NCBI RefSeq assembly: GCF_041415945.1
Contig: NZ_JBGCUS010000001.1
Span: 1,674,001-1,738,000, forward strand
DNA: 64,000 nucleotides
Direction: 5' to 3'
From: Ancylobacter sp. IITR112
GTDB lineage: Bacteria > Pseudomonadota > Alphaproteobacteria > Rhizobiales > Xanthobacteraceae
The position numbers and the translations under genes are program-made. Below are positions 1 to 7,170 of this stretch, one piece after another (within the stretch, counting starts at the first letter, position 1; each line of letters starts with the position of its first letter). The notes under the pieces were generated by a model. The model was not told where the DNA came from, made no database searches, and was given only the letters and a program-made list of their open reading frames with translations.

Positions 1-218
1 CGGAAATGGATGTTGCAGGGGGTGAGTTCCGACCAGGTGTTGCAGATGCCGATCACCGGGCGTCCGTCGAAACGGTCCTGCGGCTGGCCGGAATTCTTCA
101 GGAAGGAGCGGTAATAGAACCCCATCTTGTCCTGCCGGCCGAACCAGGCCTGACTGCGCAAAGGCTTCTGGCTGCGCAGCGTCTTCTTGTTATCGTTGGT
201 CGTTCCGTCATCGCTCAT
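1..218 (-). CDS. IlvD/Edd-family sugar-acid dehydratase, N-terminal part
   Basis: Only the first 72 codons are present; the gene leaves the window at the left edge. The protein starts MSDDGTTNDNKK and contains RSQAWFG, then GRPVIGICNTWSELTPCN. The latter is the conserved N-terminal block of the IlvD/Edd iron-sulfur dehydratases; the cysteine in ICNTW is usually a cluster ligand. The RSQAWFG-type opening fits the branch acting on aldonic acids such as L-arabinonate or D-xylonate better than dihydroxyacid dehydratase (inferred). It lies 12 bp after the GntR regulator, as the last visible gene of the sugar-import operon. A role in degrading the imported sugar after oxidation to its acid is therefore likely. 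The exact substrate cannot be read from this fragment. Confidence 0.8.
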   Translation of the reverse strand, partial: MSDDGTTNDNKKTLRSQKPLRSQAWFGRQDKMGFYYRSFLKNSGQPQDRFDGRPVIGICNTWSELTPCNIHF

Positions 219-230
219 GTCGGCACCCGG

Positions 231-965
231 TCAGCCCGCCGCGCCGTGGCGGCGCAGGCCGTTGAAGATCACATTGGTCATGGCGGCGGCGGCGGCTTCC
301 GCATCGGCATCGGCGATGGCCTCGACGATGCGCTCATGCGCGGCCACCGCGATGTCGTGCTCGCGCGCGTCGCCCGGGGCGGAGAGCACGAAGGAGGCGC
401 GCAGCGCGGCCTCGATCACCGCGCCGACCGAGCGCATGAACGGGTTGCCCGAGGCGGTGGCCACTTCCACATGCAGCGTCAGATCGGCCTCGGCGAAGCC
501 TTCGGAGGCGCCGGGCTCCTCCTTCATCTGCGCCACGGCGCGGCGCATCACCGCCAGCTGTTCCTCGTTGCGCCGCTCGGCGGCCAGCGCGGCGGCGCGC
601 GGCTCCACCGCGAGGCGGATTTCCGAGAGATCGCGCAGGAAGCGCTTGTCGATGCCGGCATCGAGATGCCAGGCGAGCACATCGGCGTCGAACATGTTCC
701 AGGCCGCGCGCTCGCGCACCACCGTGCCGACCCGCGCCTTGGTGGAGAGCAGGCCCTTGGCCACCAGCGTCTTCACGCTCTCGCGCAGCACCGGCCGCGA
801 CACGCCGAAGAGCAGCGTCAGCTCGGCATCGCCCGGTAGCTTGGCGCCTTCGCCATAGCGGCCGGCGATGATGTCGATGCCGATGGTGCGCGCCACTTCC
901 GCATGGTTGGAATGCGAGCGGCGGGTGGGGATGACGATGATCTGCAAGGCGTTGGGCGCGCTCAT
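231..965 (-). CDS. FadR/FCD-subfamily GntR transcriptional regulator
   Basis: This 244-residue protein has an N-terminal winged helix-turn-helix of GntR type (residues about 15-85, including GAKLPGDAELTLLFGVSRPVLRESVKTL). The C-terminal all-helical FCD ligand domain follows (about 100-235). FCD proteins bind small organic acids or sugar acids and usually repress the neighbouring catabolic operon. The ATG overlaps the stop of the upstream permease gene in an ATGA arrangement, so it is translationally coupled to the transporter. It is most likely the local regulator of this sugar importer and dehydratase operon; the palindrome at 5727-5741 is a candidate operator. The ligand is unknown. Confidence 0.9.
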   Translation of the reverse strand: MSAPNALQIIVIPTRRSHSNHAEVARTIGIDIIAGRYGEGAKLPGDAELTLLFGVSRPVLRESVKTLVAKGLLSTKARVGTVVRERAAWNMFDADVLAWHLDAGIDKRFLRDLSEIRLAVEPRAAALAAERRNEEQLAVMRRAVAQMKEEPGASEGFAEADLTLHVEVATASGNPFMRSVGAVIEAALRASFVLSAPGDAREHDIAVAAHERIVEAIADADAEAAAAAMTNVIFNGLRRHGAAG

Positions 966-1954
966 GGATGGACTCCGGCCGGGGCGCGCCGCGAGCAGCG
1001 GGCCAGGTGCAAGGTGAGCTGCTGGAAGGCGATGAAGGCGAACAGCAGGAGCCCGGTGGCGATCTTCGCCCACCAGCTCGACAGCATGCCGTCGAAGCTG
1101 ATGTAGGTCTGGATCAGGCCCTGGATCATCACGCCCAGGAAGGAGCCGAAGATGAAGCCATACCCGCCCGAGAGCAGCGTGCCGCCGATCACCACCGCGG
1201 CGATGGCGTCGAGTTCGACACCAACGGCGGAGAGCGAATAGCCCGAGGAGGTGTAGAGCGAGAACACGATTCCCGCGAGCCCGGCGAGCACGCTGGAGAG
1301 GGTGTAGATGAGCACCGTGGTGCGCGCGACATTGATGCCCATCAGCCCGGTCGCGGTGCGCGAGCCGCCGAGCGCATAGACATTGGCGCCGAAGCGGGTG
1401 AGGTGCAGCAGCACCATGCCGGCGAGCACCACCGCGAGCATGATCATCGCCGGCACGGTGAGCCGGGCGCCGCCCTCGAAGCGGAAGGCATGGTCGGAGA
1501 GGTGGGCGTAGAGATCGGCGTTGATGGGGAGCGATTCCGTCGACAGCAGGAAGCTCGCCCCGCGCGCCAGGAACATGCCGGCCAAAGTGACGATGAAGGC
1601 CGGCAGCTCGAAATACTGGATGATCGCCCCCATCGCGGCGCCGAACAGCGCGCACAGGACGAGGATCAGCACGAAGGCGGCGAGCGGCGGCACGCCCCAG
1701 CGCTCGATCGCCAGAGCGAGGAACACGGTGGTGAAGCCGATCACCGAGCCGACCGAGAGGTCGATGCCGCCGGAGATGATGACGAAGGTCATGCCGACCG
1801 CGACGATGACCAGGAAGGCATTGTCGGTGAGCAGGTTCATCACCACCCGCAGCGAGGCGAAGTTGGGGTAGATGAGCGAGCAGATGACAAATCCGGCAAG
1901 GAATACCGCAGCGGTGGCGAGCACCGGGGTCAGCCGGCTCAAGGAGCGGATCAT
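962..1954 (-). CDS. yjfF: Sugar ABC transporter permease, YjfF type
   Basis: This is a 330-residue hydrophobic protein of the BPD_transp_2 (RbsC-like) permease family. It carries the family signature VGMTFVIISGGIDLSVGSV near residues 50-70 and about eight to ten membrane segments. It is the second of two adjacent permeases, which matches the YtfT/YjfF heterodimer of the galactofuranose importer. It forms the inner-membrane channel with the YtfT-like partner. Its ATG overlaps the stop of ytfT (ATGA), and its own stop overlaps the GntR start. The C-terminal tail is basic (CSRRAPAGVHP). The substrate is inferred only from the close resemblance of the binding protein to YtfQ. Confidence 0.85.
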   Translation of the reverse strand: MIRSLSRLTPVLATAAVFLAGFVICSLIYPNFASLRVVMNLLTDNAFLVIVAVGMTFVIISGGIDLSVGSVIGFTTVFLALAIERWGVPPLAAFVLILVLCALFGAAMGAIIQYFELPAFIVTLAGMFLARGASFLLSTESLPINADLYAHLSDHAFRFEGGARLTVPAMIMLAVVLAGMVLLHLTRFGANVYALGGSRTATGLMGINVARTTVLIYTLSSVLAGLAGIVFSLYTSSGYSLSAVGVELDAIAAVVIGGTLLSGGYGFIFGSFLGVMIQGLIQTYISFDGMLSSWWAKIATGLLLFAFIAFQQLTLHLARCSRRAPAGVHP

Positions 1955-2955
1955 CGGCGCTTGCCTCCCGATTTCGACCGGCTGAACAGCACGCCGAGCC
2001 CGGCCAGCGCACCGCCGAGCCGGGGCGACTGGGCGAGCAGCACGGCGAGCACCACCACCGCCTTCACCACCAGATTGGTCTCGGGCGGAAAGCCGGAGAG
2101 CAATATGCCGGTGTTCATCGCCTGGATGATGAGCGCGCCGACGACGGCGAGCAGAATGGAGAAGCGCCCGCCGAACAGCGAGGTGCCGCCGATCACCACG
2201 GCGAGGATGGCGTCGAGTTCCAGCCACAGCCCGGCATTATTGGCGTCGGCGCCGAGAATGTCGGCGCTGGCGACGATGCCGGCCAGCGCGGCGCACAGGC
2301 CGCTCCAGACATAGACCGCGACGGTGATGAGGCGCGTGCCGATGCCGGCGAGCGCGCTGGCGCGGGGATTGCCGCCGGTGGCTTCGATCATCAGCCCGAG
2401 CGCGGTGCCGCGCACCAGCGCGAGCGTCAGCGCCATCATGCCGAGCGTCAGCACCACCGGCGTCGGCAGGCCGAGCACCGAACCACCGCCGAGAAAGGCC
2501 AGTTCCGGCGATGTGAAGGTGACGATCCGCCCCTCGGTGATGAGCTGGGCGATGCCGCGCCCGGCCACCATGAGGATCAGCGTCGCCACAATCGGCTGGA
2601 TGCCGAGCAGGGCGACCAGAAAACCGTTCCACAACCCGCATAGCAGCCCGGCGCCGAGGGCGGCGGCGAGCACAACGGGCAGGGAATGGCTGTCGGCAAG
2701 GCTGGCGGCGATGGCACCACAGATCGCCATGACCGCGCCGACCGAAAGGTCGATGCCGCGCATGGCGATGACCAGCACCATGCCGATGGACAGCAGCGCC
2801 ACCGGCGCGCCGCGATTGAGCACGTCGATCAGGCTGCCGAACAGCCGCCCGTCCTGCACGCGAATGTCGAAGAATTGCGGCGAGACGAACCAGTTGGCGA
2901 GCAGGATCACCGCCAGCGCGACAAGCTGCGAGGTGCCGAGGCGGGGAAGACGCAT
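1951..2955 (-). CDS. ytfT: Sugar ABC transporter permease, YtfT type
   Basis: This 334-residue inner-membrane permease belongs to the BPD_transp_2 family, with the signature IGMVLVIAMRGIDLSVGAV around residues 60-80 and multiple hydrophobic helices. It pairs with the downstream YjfF-like permease. Two ATGs lie six bases apart. A GGAGG sequence sits directly against the first (2961) and six bases before the second (2955), so I chose the second. The gene starts 16 bp after the ATPase gene ends. Substrate specificity resides mainly in the periplasmic partner. Confidence 0.85.
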   Translation of the reverse strand: MRLPRLGTSQLVALAVILLANWFVSPQFFDIRVQDGRLFGSLIDVLNRGAPVALLSIGMVLVIAMRGIDLSVGAVMAICGAIAASLADSHSLPVVLAAALGAGLLCGLWNGFLVALLGIQPIVATLILMVAGRGIAQLITEGRIVTFTSPELAFLGGGSVLGLPTPVVLTLGMMALTLALVRGTALGLMIEATGGNPRASALAGIGTRLITVAVYVWSGLCAALAGIVASADILGADANNAGLWLELDAILAVVIGGTSLFGGRFSILLAVVGALIIQAMNTGILLSGFPPETNLVVKAVVVLAVLLAQSPRLGGALAGLGVLFSRSKSGGKRR

Positions 2956-2971
2956 GGCCATCCTCCGTCCC

Positions 2972-4510
2972 TCACGCCGCCGCCGGGGCGGGCGCGGGGG
3001 CGTCCGCGATGGCGGCAAGAATGGCGGGCACGTTAATCGCCTCGCCCGCCAGCCGGGCGACCTGCGTCCGGTCGCGCAGCACCACCACCTCATCGGCATA
3101 GGTGACGAGTTCTTCCAGTTCCGACGAGACCACGAGCAGCGCCATGCCATCCCGGCACAAATCGCGGATCAGCCTTATGATCTCGGCATGGGCGCCGACG
3201 TCGATGCCGCGCGTCGGCTCGTCGAGGATCAGCAGGCGCGGGGCGGTGGCGAGCCAGCGCGCCAGCAGCGCCTTCTGCTGGTTGCCACCGGAGAGCAGGC
3301 CGATGGGCCGCTCCGGGTCCGGCGGGCGGATATCGAGCAGGCGGATGAACTTCGCCGCGATCTCGTCCTGTTCGCGGCGCGAGAGGGGGGCGAGCGCGCC
3401 CCGCCGGGCCTGCAGCGCCAGCACGATGTTCTCGCGCACGGTGAGATCGGCGACGATGCCTTCGGTCTTGCGCTCCTCCGGGCAGTAGCCGAAGCCGAGC
3501 GCCATCGCCTCGCGCGGCGAGCCGAGCGTGACCGGGCGGCCGGCGACTTCCGCCGTGCCGCGATCCGCCCGCTCGGCGCCGAAGACCAGCCGCACCGTCT
3601 CCGTCCGGCCGGAGCCCAGCAGACCGGCGAGGCCGACGACATGGCCGGCGCGCAAGGTGAGGTCGAACGGGGCGATATAGCCGTCCTTGCCGAAGCCGCG
3701 AAAGGCGGCGATCTCGGCGGCCGGCGCCGTGGCGTCGCGGGCCGGGCGCTGGGTGGTGGCGTCGCTGAGTTCGCGCCCCAGCATCAGCCGCACGAGATCA
3801 AGGCGCGGCATCTCCCCGATCGGCGCGCTGCCGGCGAGGCGGCCATTGCGCAGCACGGTGATGCGGTCGCAAATGGCGTAGACCTGATCGAGGAAATGAG
3901 TGACGAAAACGATGCCGATGCCACGCGCCTTAAGCTGGCGCATCACCGCGAACAGCACCTCGACCTCATGCGCGTCGAGGCTGGCGGTCGGCTCGTCGAG
4001 AATGAGCACGCGGGCCGACTGGTCGACCGCGCGGGCGATGGCGACGATGTGCTGCACGGCGACGGAATAGCTTTCCAGCGGCGCGGCGACATCAATCGAC
4101 AGGCCGAATTCGGCGAGGAGGGCGCGGGCGCGCCGGCGCATCTCGCCCTCGCGCACCAGCCCGAAGCGGGTCGGCTGACGGCCGAGGAACAGGTTCTGCG
4201 CCACCGAGAGATTGGGCGCGAGATTGACCTCCTGATAGACGGTGGCGAGCCCCGCGCGCACCGCCTCTTCGGCCGAGCGCGGGGCGATGGCGACCCCGTC
4301 CAGCGCCAGCCGGCCGGCATCGCGCGCCACCACGCCGGTCATGGTCTTGATCAGGGTGGATTTTCCCGCGCCGTTCTCGCCCAGCAAAGCATGAATTTCG
4401 CCAGCGCGCAGGGTGAAGTCGACACGATCGAGCGCGGTGAAGCCGGCAAAGGACTTCGAGAAGCCGGTCAGCGCCAGAAGCGGCGGGGGGGACGGATCGG
4501 CGGGGTGCAT
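2972..4510 (-). CDS. ytfR: Sugar ABC transporter ATP-binding protein (double ATPase domain), YtfR type
   Basis: This 512-residue cytoplasmic protein has two fused ABC ATPase domains, as in RbsA, MglA and YtfR. The first has Walker A GENGAGKST near residue 45 and Walker B LILDEPTASLD. Its signature region reads SVAVQHIVAIARA rather than a clean LSGGQ. The second half has a degenerate Walker A (GLLGSGRTE), a good LSGGNQQK signature and LILDEPTRGID. This asymmetry is normal for carbohydrate importers of this class. It energises the YtfT/YjfF channel. It follows ytfQ after a 161-bp gap containing a strong stem-loop. The ATG at 4510 has only a weak ribosome-binding site. Confidence 0.9.
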   Translation of the reverse strand: MHPADPSPPPLLALTGFSKSFAGFTALDRVDFTLRAGEIHALLGENGAGKSTLIKTMTGVVARDAGRLALDGVAIAPRSAEEAVRAGLATVYQEVNLAPNLSVAQNLFLGRQPTRFGLVREGEMRRRARALLAEFGLSIDVAAPLESYSVAVQHIVAIARAVDQSARVLILDEPTASLDAHEVEVLFAVMRQLKARGIGIVFVTHFLDQVYAICDRITVLRNGRLAGSAPIGEMPRLDLVRLMLGRELSDATTQRPARDATAPAAEIAAFRGFGKDGYIAPFDLTLRAGHVVGLAGLLGSGRTETVRLVFGAERADRGTAEVAGRPVTLGSPREAMALGFGYCPEERKTEGIVADLTVRENIVLALQARRGALAPLSRREQDEIAAKFIRLLDIRPPDPERPIGLLSGGNQQKALLARWLATAPRLLILDEPTRGIDVGAHAEIIRLIRDLCRDGMALLVVSSELEELVTYADEVVVLRDRTQVARLAGEAINVPAILAAIADAPAPAPAAA

Positions 4511-4537
4511 GACGGCCTCGGAAGGGACGGGAAAGCC

Positions 4538-4571
4538 GCGCGAGCCGGCCGGAGGAAGAGCCGGCTCGCGC
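4538..4571 (-). promoter_or_regulatory. Perfect 11-bp stem-loop between ytfQ and ytfR
   Basis: GCGCGAGCCGG at 4538-4548 pairs perfectly with CCGGCTCGCGC at 4561-4571 around a 12-base loop. It lies about 100 bases after the ytfQ stop codon and before the ytfR start, in the operon's direction of transcription. There is no good T-run after it. An mRNA-stabilising or partially attenuating hairpin, giving more binding protein than ATPase, is likelier than a full terminator. Confidence 0.6.
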
Positions 4572-4671
4572 AGGGCAGGGGCGGCGGGCGAGGACCGCGG
4601 CGTCACCTGCTCAGAGCCTTGAACGGAACCCAGTCGCATCGCGAAAGCCGGGCGGGCCTTCGCGCACCGGC

Positions 4672-5637
4672 TCAGTAGCCGAGGTCCTTCTTGGATTCGT
4701 AGACCGCCATCGGGTTGTCGGCCTGGGTGTAGAGCTTGGACTCGGTCTGGATCCACTTCGGCGGAACGGTGCCCTTTTCCTTATAGGCGATGACCGCGTC
4801 GAAGGCGGGGCCGGCCATGTTCGGGGTGAGTTCGACGGTGGCATTGGCTTCGCCCGCCGCCATGGCCTTGAAGATATCCGGCACGGCGTCGATGGAGACG
4901 GTGAGGATCTCGGTGCCCGGCTTCAGCCCGGCTTCCTTCATCGCCTGGATGGCGCCGACCATCATGTCGTCATTATGGGCGTAGACGGCGCAGATGTTCT
5001 TGCCGCCGCCTTCGGCCTTGATGAAGCTCTCCATCACTTCCTTGCCCTTGGCACGGGTGAAGTCGCCGGTCTGGCTGCGCACGATCTTGACGTTTGAAGC
5101 GCCGGCGATGCCGTCCTCGAAGCCCTTCTTGCGGTTGGTGGCGACGGAGGCGCCGACCGTGCCCTGAAGCTCGACGACATTGCAGGGCTTGCCGGCGACG
5201 GTCTTCACCAGCCACTCGCCGGCGACCTTGCCTTCATGCACGCTGTCGGAGGTGACGGCGGTGAGGTAGAGTTCCTTGCCCGAGGGGTCGATGTCGCGGT
5301 CGAGCAGCACGACCGGAATCTTCGCCTCCTTGGCCTCCTTCAGCACCGAATCCCAGCCGGTGGCGACCACGGGCGCGAGGAAAATGGCGTCCACGCCCTG
5401 GGCGACGAAGGCGCGGATCGCCTTGATCTGGTTTTCCTGCTTCTGCTGGGCGTCGGCGATCTTGAAATTGATGTTCCGCTTCTTGGCCTCGGCCTTGGAA
5501 ACGGTGGTCTCGGCCGCGCGCCAGCCCGATTCCGAGCCGATCTGCGAAAAGCCGATGGTCATGTCGGCAGCCTGCGCGCCGACCGAAAACAGCGCGCCGG
5601 ACACGGCGGACGCGAGCAGCAAGGCCCTGAAATTCAT
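4672..5637 (-). CDS. ytfQ: Periplasmic sugar-binding protein, YtfQ type
   Basis: This 321-residue protein has a Sec signal peptide (MNFRALLLASAVSGALFSVGAQA, cleaved before ADMTIG). The body is a type I periplasmic-binding (Peripla_BP_4) fold. Long stretches match my memory of E. coli YtfQ, the galactofuranose-binding protein: IGFSQIGSESGWRAAET, QQKQENQIKAIRAFVAQGVD, GKPCNVVELQGTVGASVA and ELTPNMAGPAFDA. It should capture a furanose sugar in the periplasm and deliver it to the YtfT/YjfF permeases. It is the first gene of the operon and has a good leader region. Galactofuranose or L-arabinose-like sugars are plausible ligands. The nearby sugar-acid dehydratase suggests oxidative catabolism. Confidence 0.92.
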   Translation of the reverse strand: MNFRALLLASAVSGALFSVGAQAADMTIGFSQIGSESGWRAAETTVSKAEAKKRNINFKIADAQQKQENQIKAIRAFVAQGVDAIFLAPVVATGWDSVLKEAKEAKIPVVLLDRDIDPSGKELYLTAVTSDSVHEGKVAGEWLVKTVAGKPCNVVELQGTVGASVATNRKKGFEDGIAGASNVKIVRSQTGDFTRAKGKEVMESFIKAEGGGKNICAVYAHNDDMMVGAIQAMKEAGLKPGTEILTVSIDAVPDIFKAMAAGEANATVELTPNMAGPAFDAVIAYKEKGTVPPKWIQTESKLYTQADNPMAVYESKKDLGY

Positions 5638-5726
5638 TGGCGTTTCTCCCGTGAGGTATCACCGTCGCGCCACTTGCGGGCGCTTGCCGGCGGGGAATCT
5701 ATGCCACAGTCCCGCCCGTCTGAATA

Positions 5727-5741
5727 GTCATACTGTTTGAC
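5727..5741. promoter_or_regulatory. Candidate GntR-family operator upstream of ytfQ
   Basis: GTCATACTGTTTGAC is an odd-length palindrome matching in six of seven symmetric positions. It lies 90 bases upstream of the ytfQ ATG, in an AT-rich patch where the operon promoter would be expected. FCD-type GntR proteins bind short palindromes of this size. The assignment is inferred from position and symmetry only. Confidence 0.4.
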
Positions 5742-5864
5742 TTTTTAACGCGACACGCGCCGGGCTGCCGTGCGGCTCCGGCGCGGTGCGCTGTTCCCGG
5801 CGGGAACGGCTGACGCATCGGGAAGTTGTTCCCGCAGCCAACATCCATTGGCAGGAGGAACGTC

Positions 5865-6317
5865 ATGAAAAAGCTAGGGAATACCTCTCGATCCGTCGCC
5901 ACCGCCACATTTGTCGGCGCCGCGCTCAGCCTCACCGCCGGTGCGGCGCTGGCCGGCCCCTGCGCCGACCGCCTCGCTGCGGTGGAGAAGAAGGTGGCCG
6001 CCACCGATGCCGGCTCCGGCCCGACCGACCTACCAGCGGCCGGCACCACCGCCCCCGATGCGGGCACGCCGCGCGCCGGCGAGGCGCCGGGAACCGGCGG
6101 CACCGCCGGCATGAACGACACGCTGAGCGGGCGGGCCGCCTCGCCCGCCGATGTCCGCGCCCAGACCGCAGGCCAGAAGACGGCCGCCGATGGCGGCGCC
6201 TCCACCGCCGACCAGCTCAGCGACGCGCTGGCGAAAGCGCAGGAAGCCGACGCCGCCGGCGACGCGCAGGCCTGCGGACGCGCGCTCGACACGGCGGAAA
6301 AGCTGCTGCAGGGCTAA
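5865..6317 (+). CDS. Small exported Ala/Gly/Thr-rich protein, unknown function
   Basis: This is a 150-residue protein. I chose the ATG at 5865 because GGAGGA sits six bases before it and it begins a good signal peptide (MKKLGNTSRS, then a hydrophobic stretch ending in GAALA). The mature part starts GPCADRL. It has one Cys near the start and one near the end (QACGRAL), which could form a disulfide. The middle is low-complexity and rich in Ala, Gly, Thr and Pro (about residues 45-100). The C-terminus is a short helical region, DQLSDALAKAQEADAAGDAQAC. I do not recognise a family. It is divergent from the sugar-import operon, so a link is possible but unproven. Confidence 0.65.
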   Translation: MKKLGNTSRSVATATFVGAALSLTAGAALAGPCADRLAAVEKKVAATDAGSGPTDLPAAGTTAPDAGTPRAGEAPGTGGTAGMNDTLSGRAASPADVRAQTAGQKTAADGGASTADQLSDALAKAQEADAAGDAQACGRALDTAEKLLQG

Positions 6318-6336
6318 CTCCGCGCCGCCTCGCTTT

Positions 6337-6437
6337 GGAGCGTTTTCGAGTGAGGCGGATACCGGTTCGCGCGAAGAAAACAATATAAAACAAATAATTG
6401 GATCATTTCACTGTTTCCGGGAAACAGTGAAATGATC
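6337..6437. repeat. Interspersed repeat ending in a 37-bp near-perfect palindrome
   Basis: The left half (GAGCGTTTTCGAG, then GCGGATACCGGTTCGCG and GAAGAAAAC) resembles a short intergenic repeat I recall from many Hyphomicrobiales genomes. After an AT-rich spacer, 6401-6417 (GATCATTTCACTGTTTC) is the exact reverse complement of 6421-6437, with a three-base centre. The palindrome sits about 30 bases after the stop of the downstream minus-strand gene and after the plus-strand exported-protein gene. It may therefore also end transcription from either side. Confidence 0.6.
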
Positions 6438-6467
6438 AGGAATAGGCGGTATCGGCGCCCGGCGCGG

Positions 6468-6752
6468 TCAAGCCAGCGCCGGCCCGTCCAGCACCTCCTG
6501 CGCCCCGAGGGCGAACGGACGCTCGCTTGTCTGTTTCATCTTGCGCAGCGCCGCCGCCTCAATGCGCGCGCGGTGCTGCTCGAACCGGGCGAGGCGGTCG
6601 GCGCGGCTGGCGAGCGGGGCGTTTTCCAGCCGCTCCAGCGCCTCCCAGCTCACAAGACATTCGACGATATCGTCGTCACCCCGGAAGAAAAAGCGGACCA
6701 CCTTACGATCGGTAAGATCTTCCGGCGGCTTGGCTGAATGATGAAGCGTCAT
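6468..6752 (-). CDS. DUF1488-like small protein
   Basis: This 94-residue protein starts at an ATG preceded by a very strong ribosome-binding site (AAGGAGGT, four bases before it), which decides the start over longer in-frame options. The segment RKVVRFFFRGDDDIVECLVSWEALERL, followed by the helical FEQHRARIEAAALRK, resembles the DUF1488 family (VRFWG...VECFVSREALE pattern). Members are small soluble proteins of unknown function, common in Proteobacteria. No catalytic residues are evident. It is transcribed alone, convergent with the exported-protein gene and divergent from the next small gene. Confidence 0.7.
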   Translation of the reverse strand: MTLHHSAKPPEDLTDRKVVRFFFRGDDDIVECLVSWEALERLENAPLASRADRLARFEQHRARIEAAALRKMKQTSERPFALGAQEVLDGPALA

Positions 6753-6917
6753 GATTACCTCCTTGAGCTCGTGGTTAACACCGCATGGCCGAGGAAGTTC
6801 GAACGGGAATAGGTCCGACATGGAGTCGGGCGGTGATGAAAGCTTCGCCCTCGCCATCATTGATTCACAATGACACGTCATACCGCGACGAGCCGGGGAC
6901 GCAGCGAGGGGATCGCC

Positions 6918-7163
6918 ATGATTTCACCAGTCGACGTGTCGCAGCGGATCGCCGAGACGGTGCTGCCCCGTCTCGGCCGCATTGACGCCCACGAGGTCGG
7001 CATTGTCCCCATCGAGGCGCTGGGCGACGCGCCGAACTGGGCGGCCCGCATCGCCCGCACGGCCGGCGGCGGGCATGCCTACCGGCAATGGCGGGTGGAG
7101 CAGTTGCGCGCCGCCGTCGATTCGGTGCGGCGGGAAATGCCGCGCATCGACTGGGGCGGCTAG
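6918..7163 (+). CDS. Small hypothetical protein
   Basis: This 81-residue protein starts at an ATG with GAGGGG six bases upstream; a start at 6870 is possible but has no such site. The sequence MISPVDVSQRIAETVLPRLGRI, with HAYRQWRVEQLRAAVDSVRREM later, looks like a soluble, mostly helical protein. I do not recognise a family. It ends seven bases before the convergent beta-propeller gene of the mxa operon. Codon use looks like that of its neighbours, supporting a real gene. Confidence 0.6.
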   Translation: MISPVDVSQRIAETVLPRLGRIDAHEVGIVPIEALGDAPNWAARIARTAGGGHAYRQWRVEQLRAAVDSVRREMPRIDWGG

Positions 7164-7170
7164 AGGGTCG

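Noticed and set aside
231..2012. One 593-residue protein covering the GntR regulator and upstream sequence
   Set aside because: The first 350 residues are out of frame with the permease and are Arg/His-rich shadow. The true regulator starts at the ATG at 965.
4538..4571. Full transcription terminator after ytfQ
   Set aside because: There is no T-run after the stem, and the permease and ATPase genes lie downstream in the same direction, so read-through is expected.
2324..4678. Plus-strand open frame of 784 codons opposite the ABC transporter genes
   Set aside because: It lies antisense to ytfT and ytfR, shows no domain, and has compositional bias only.
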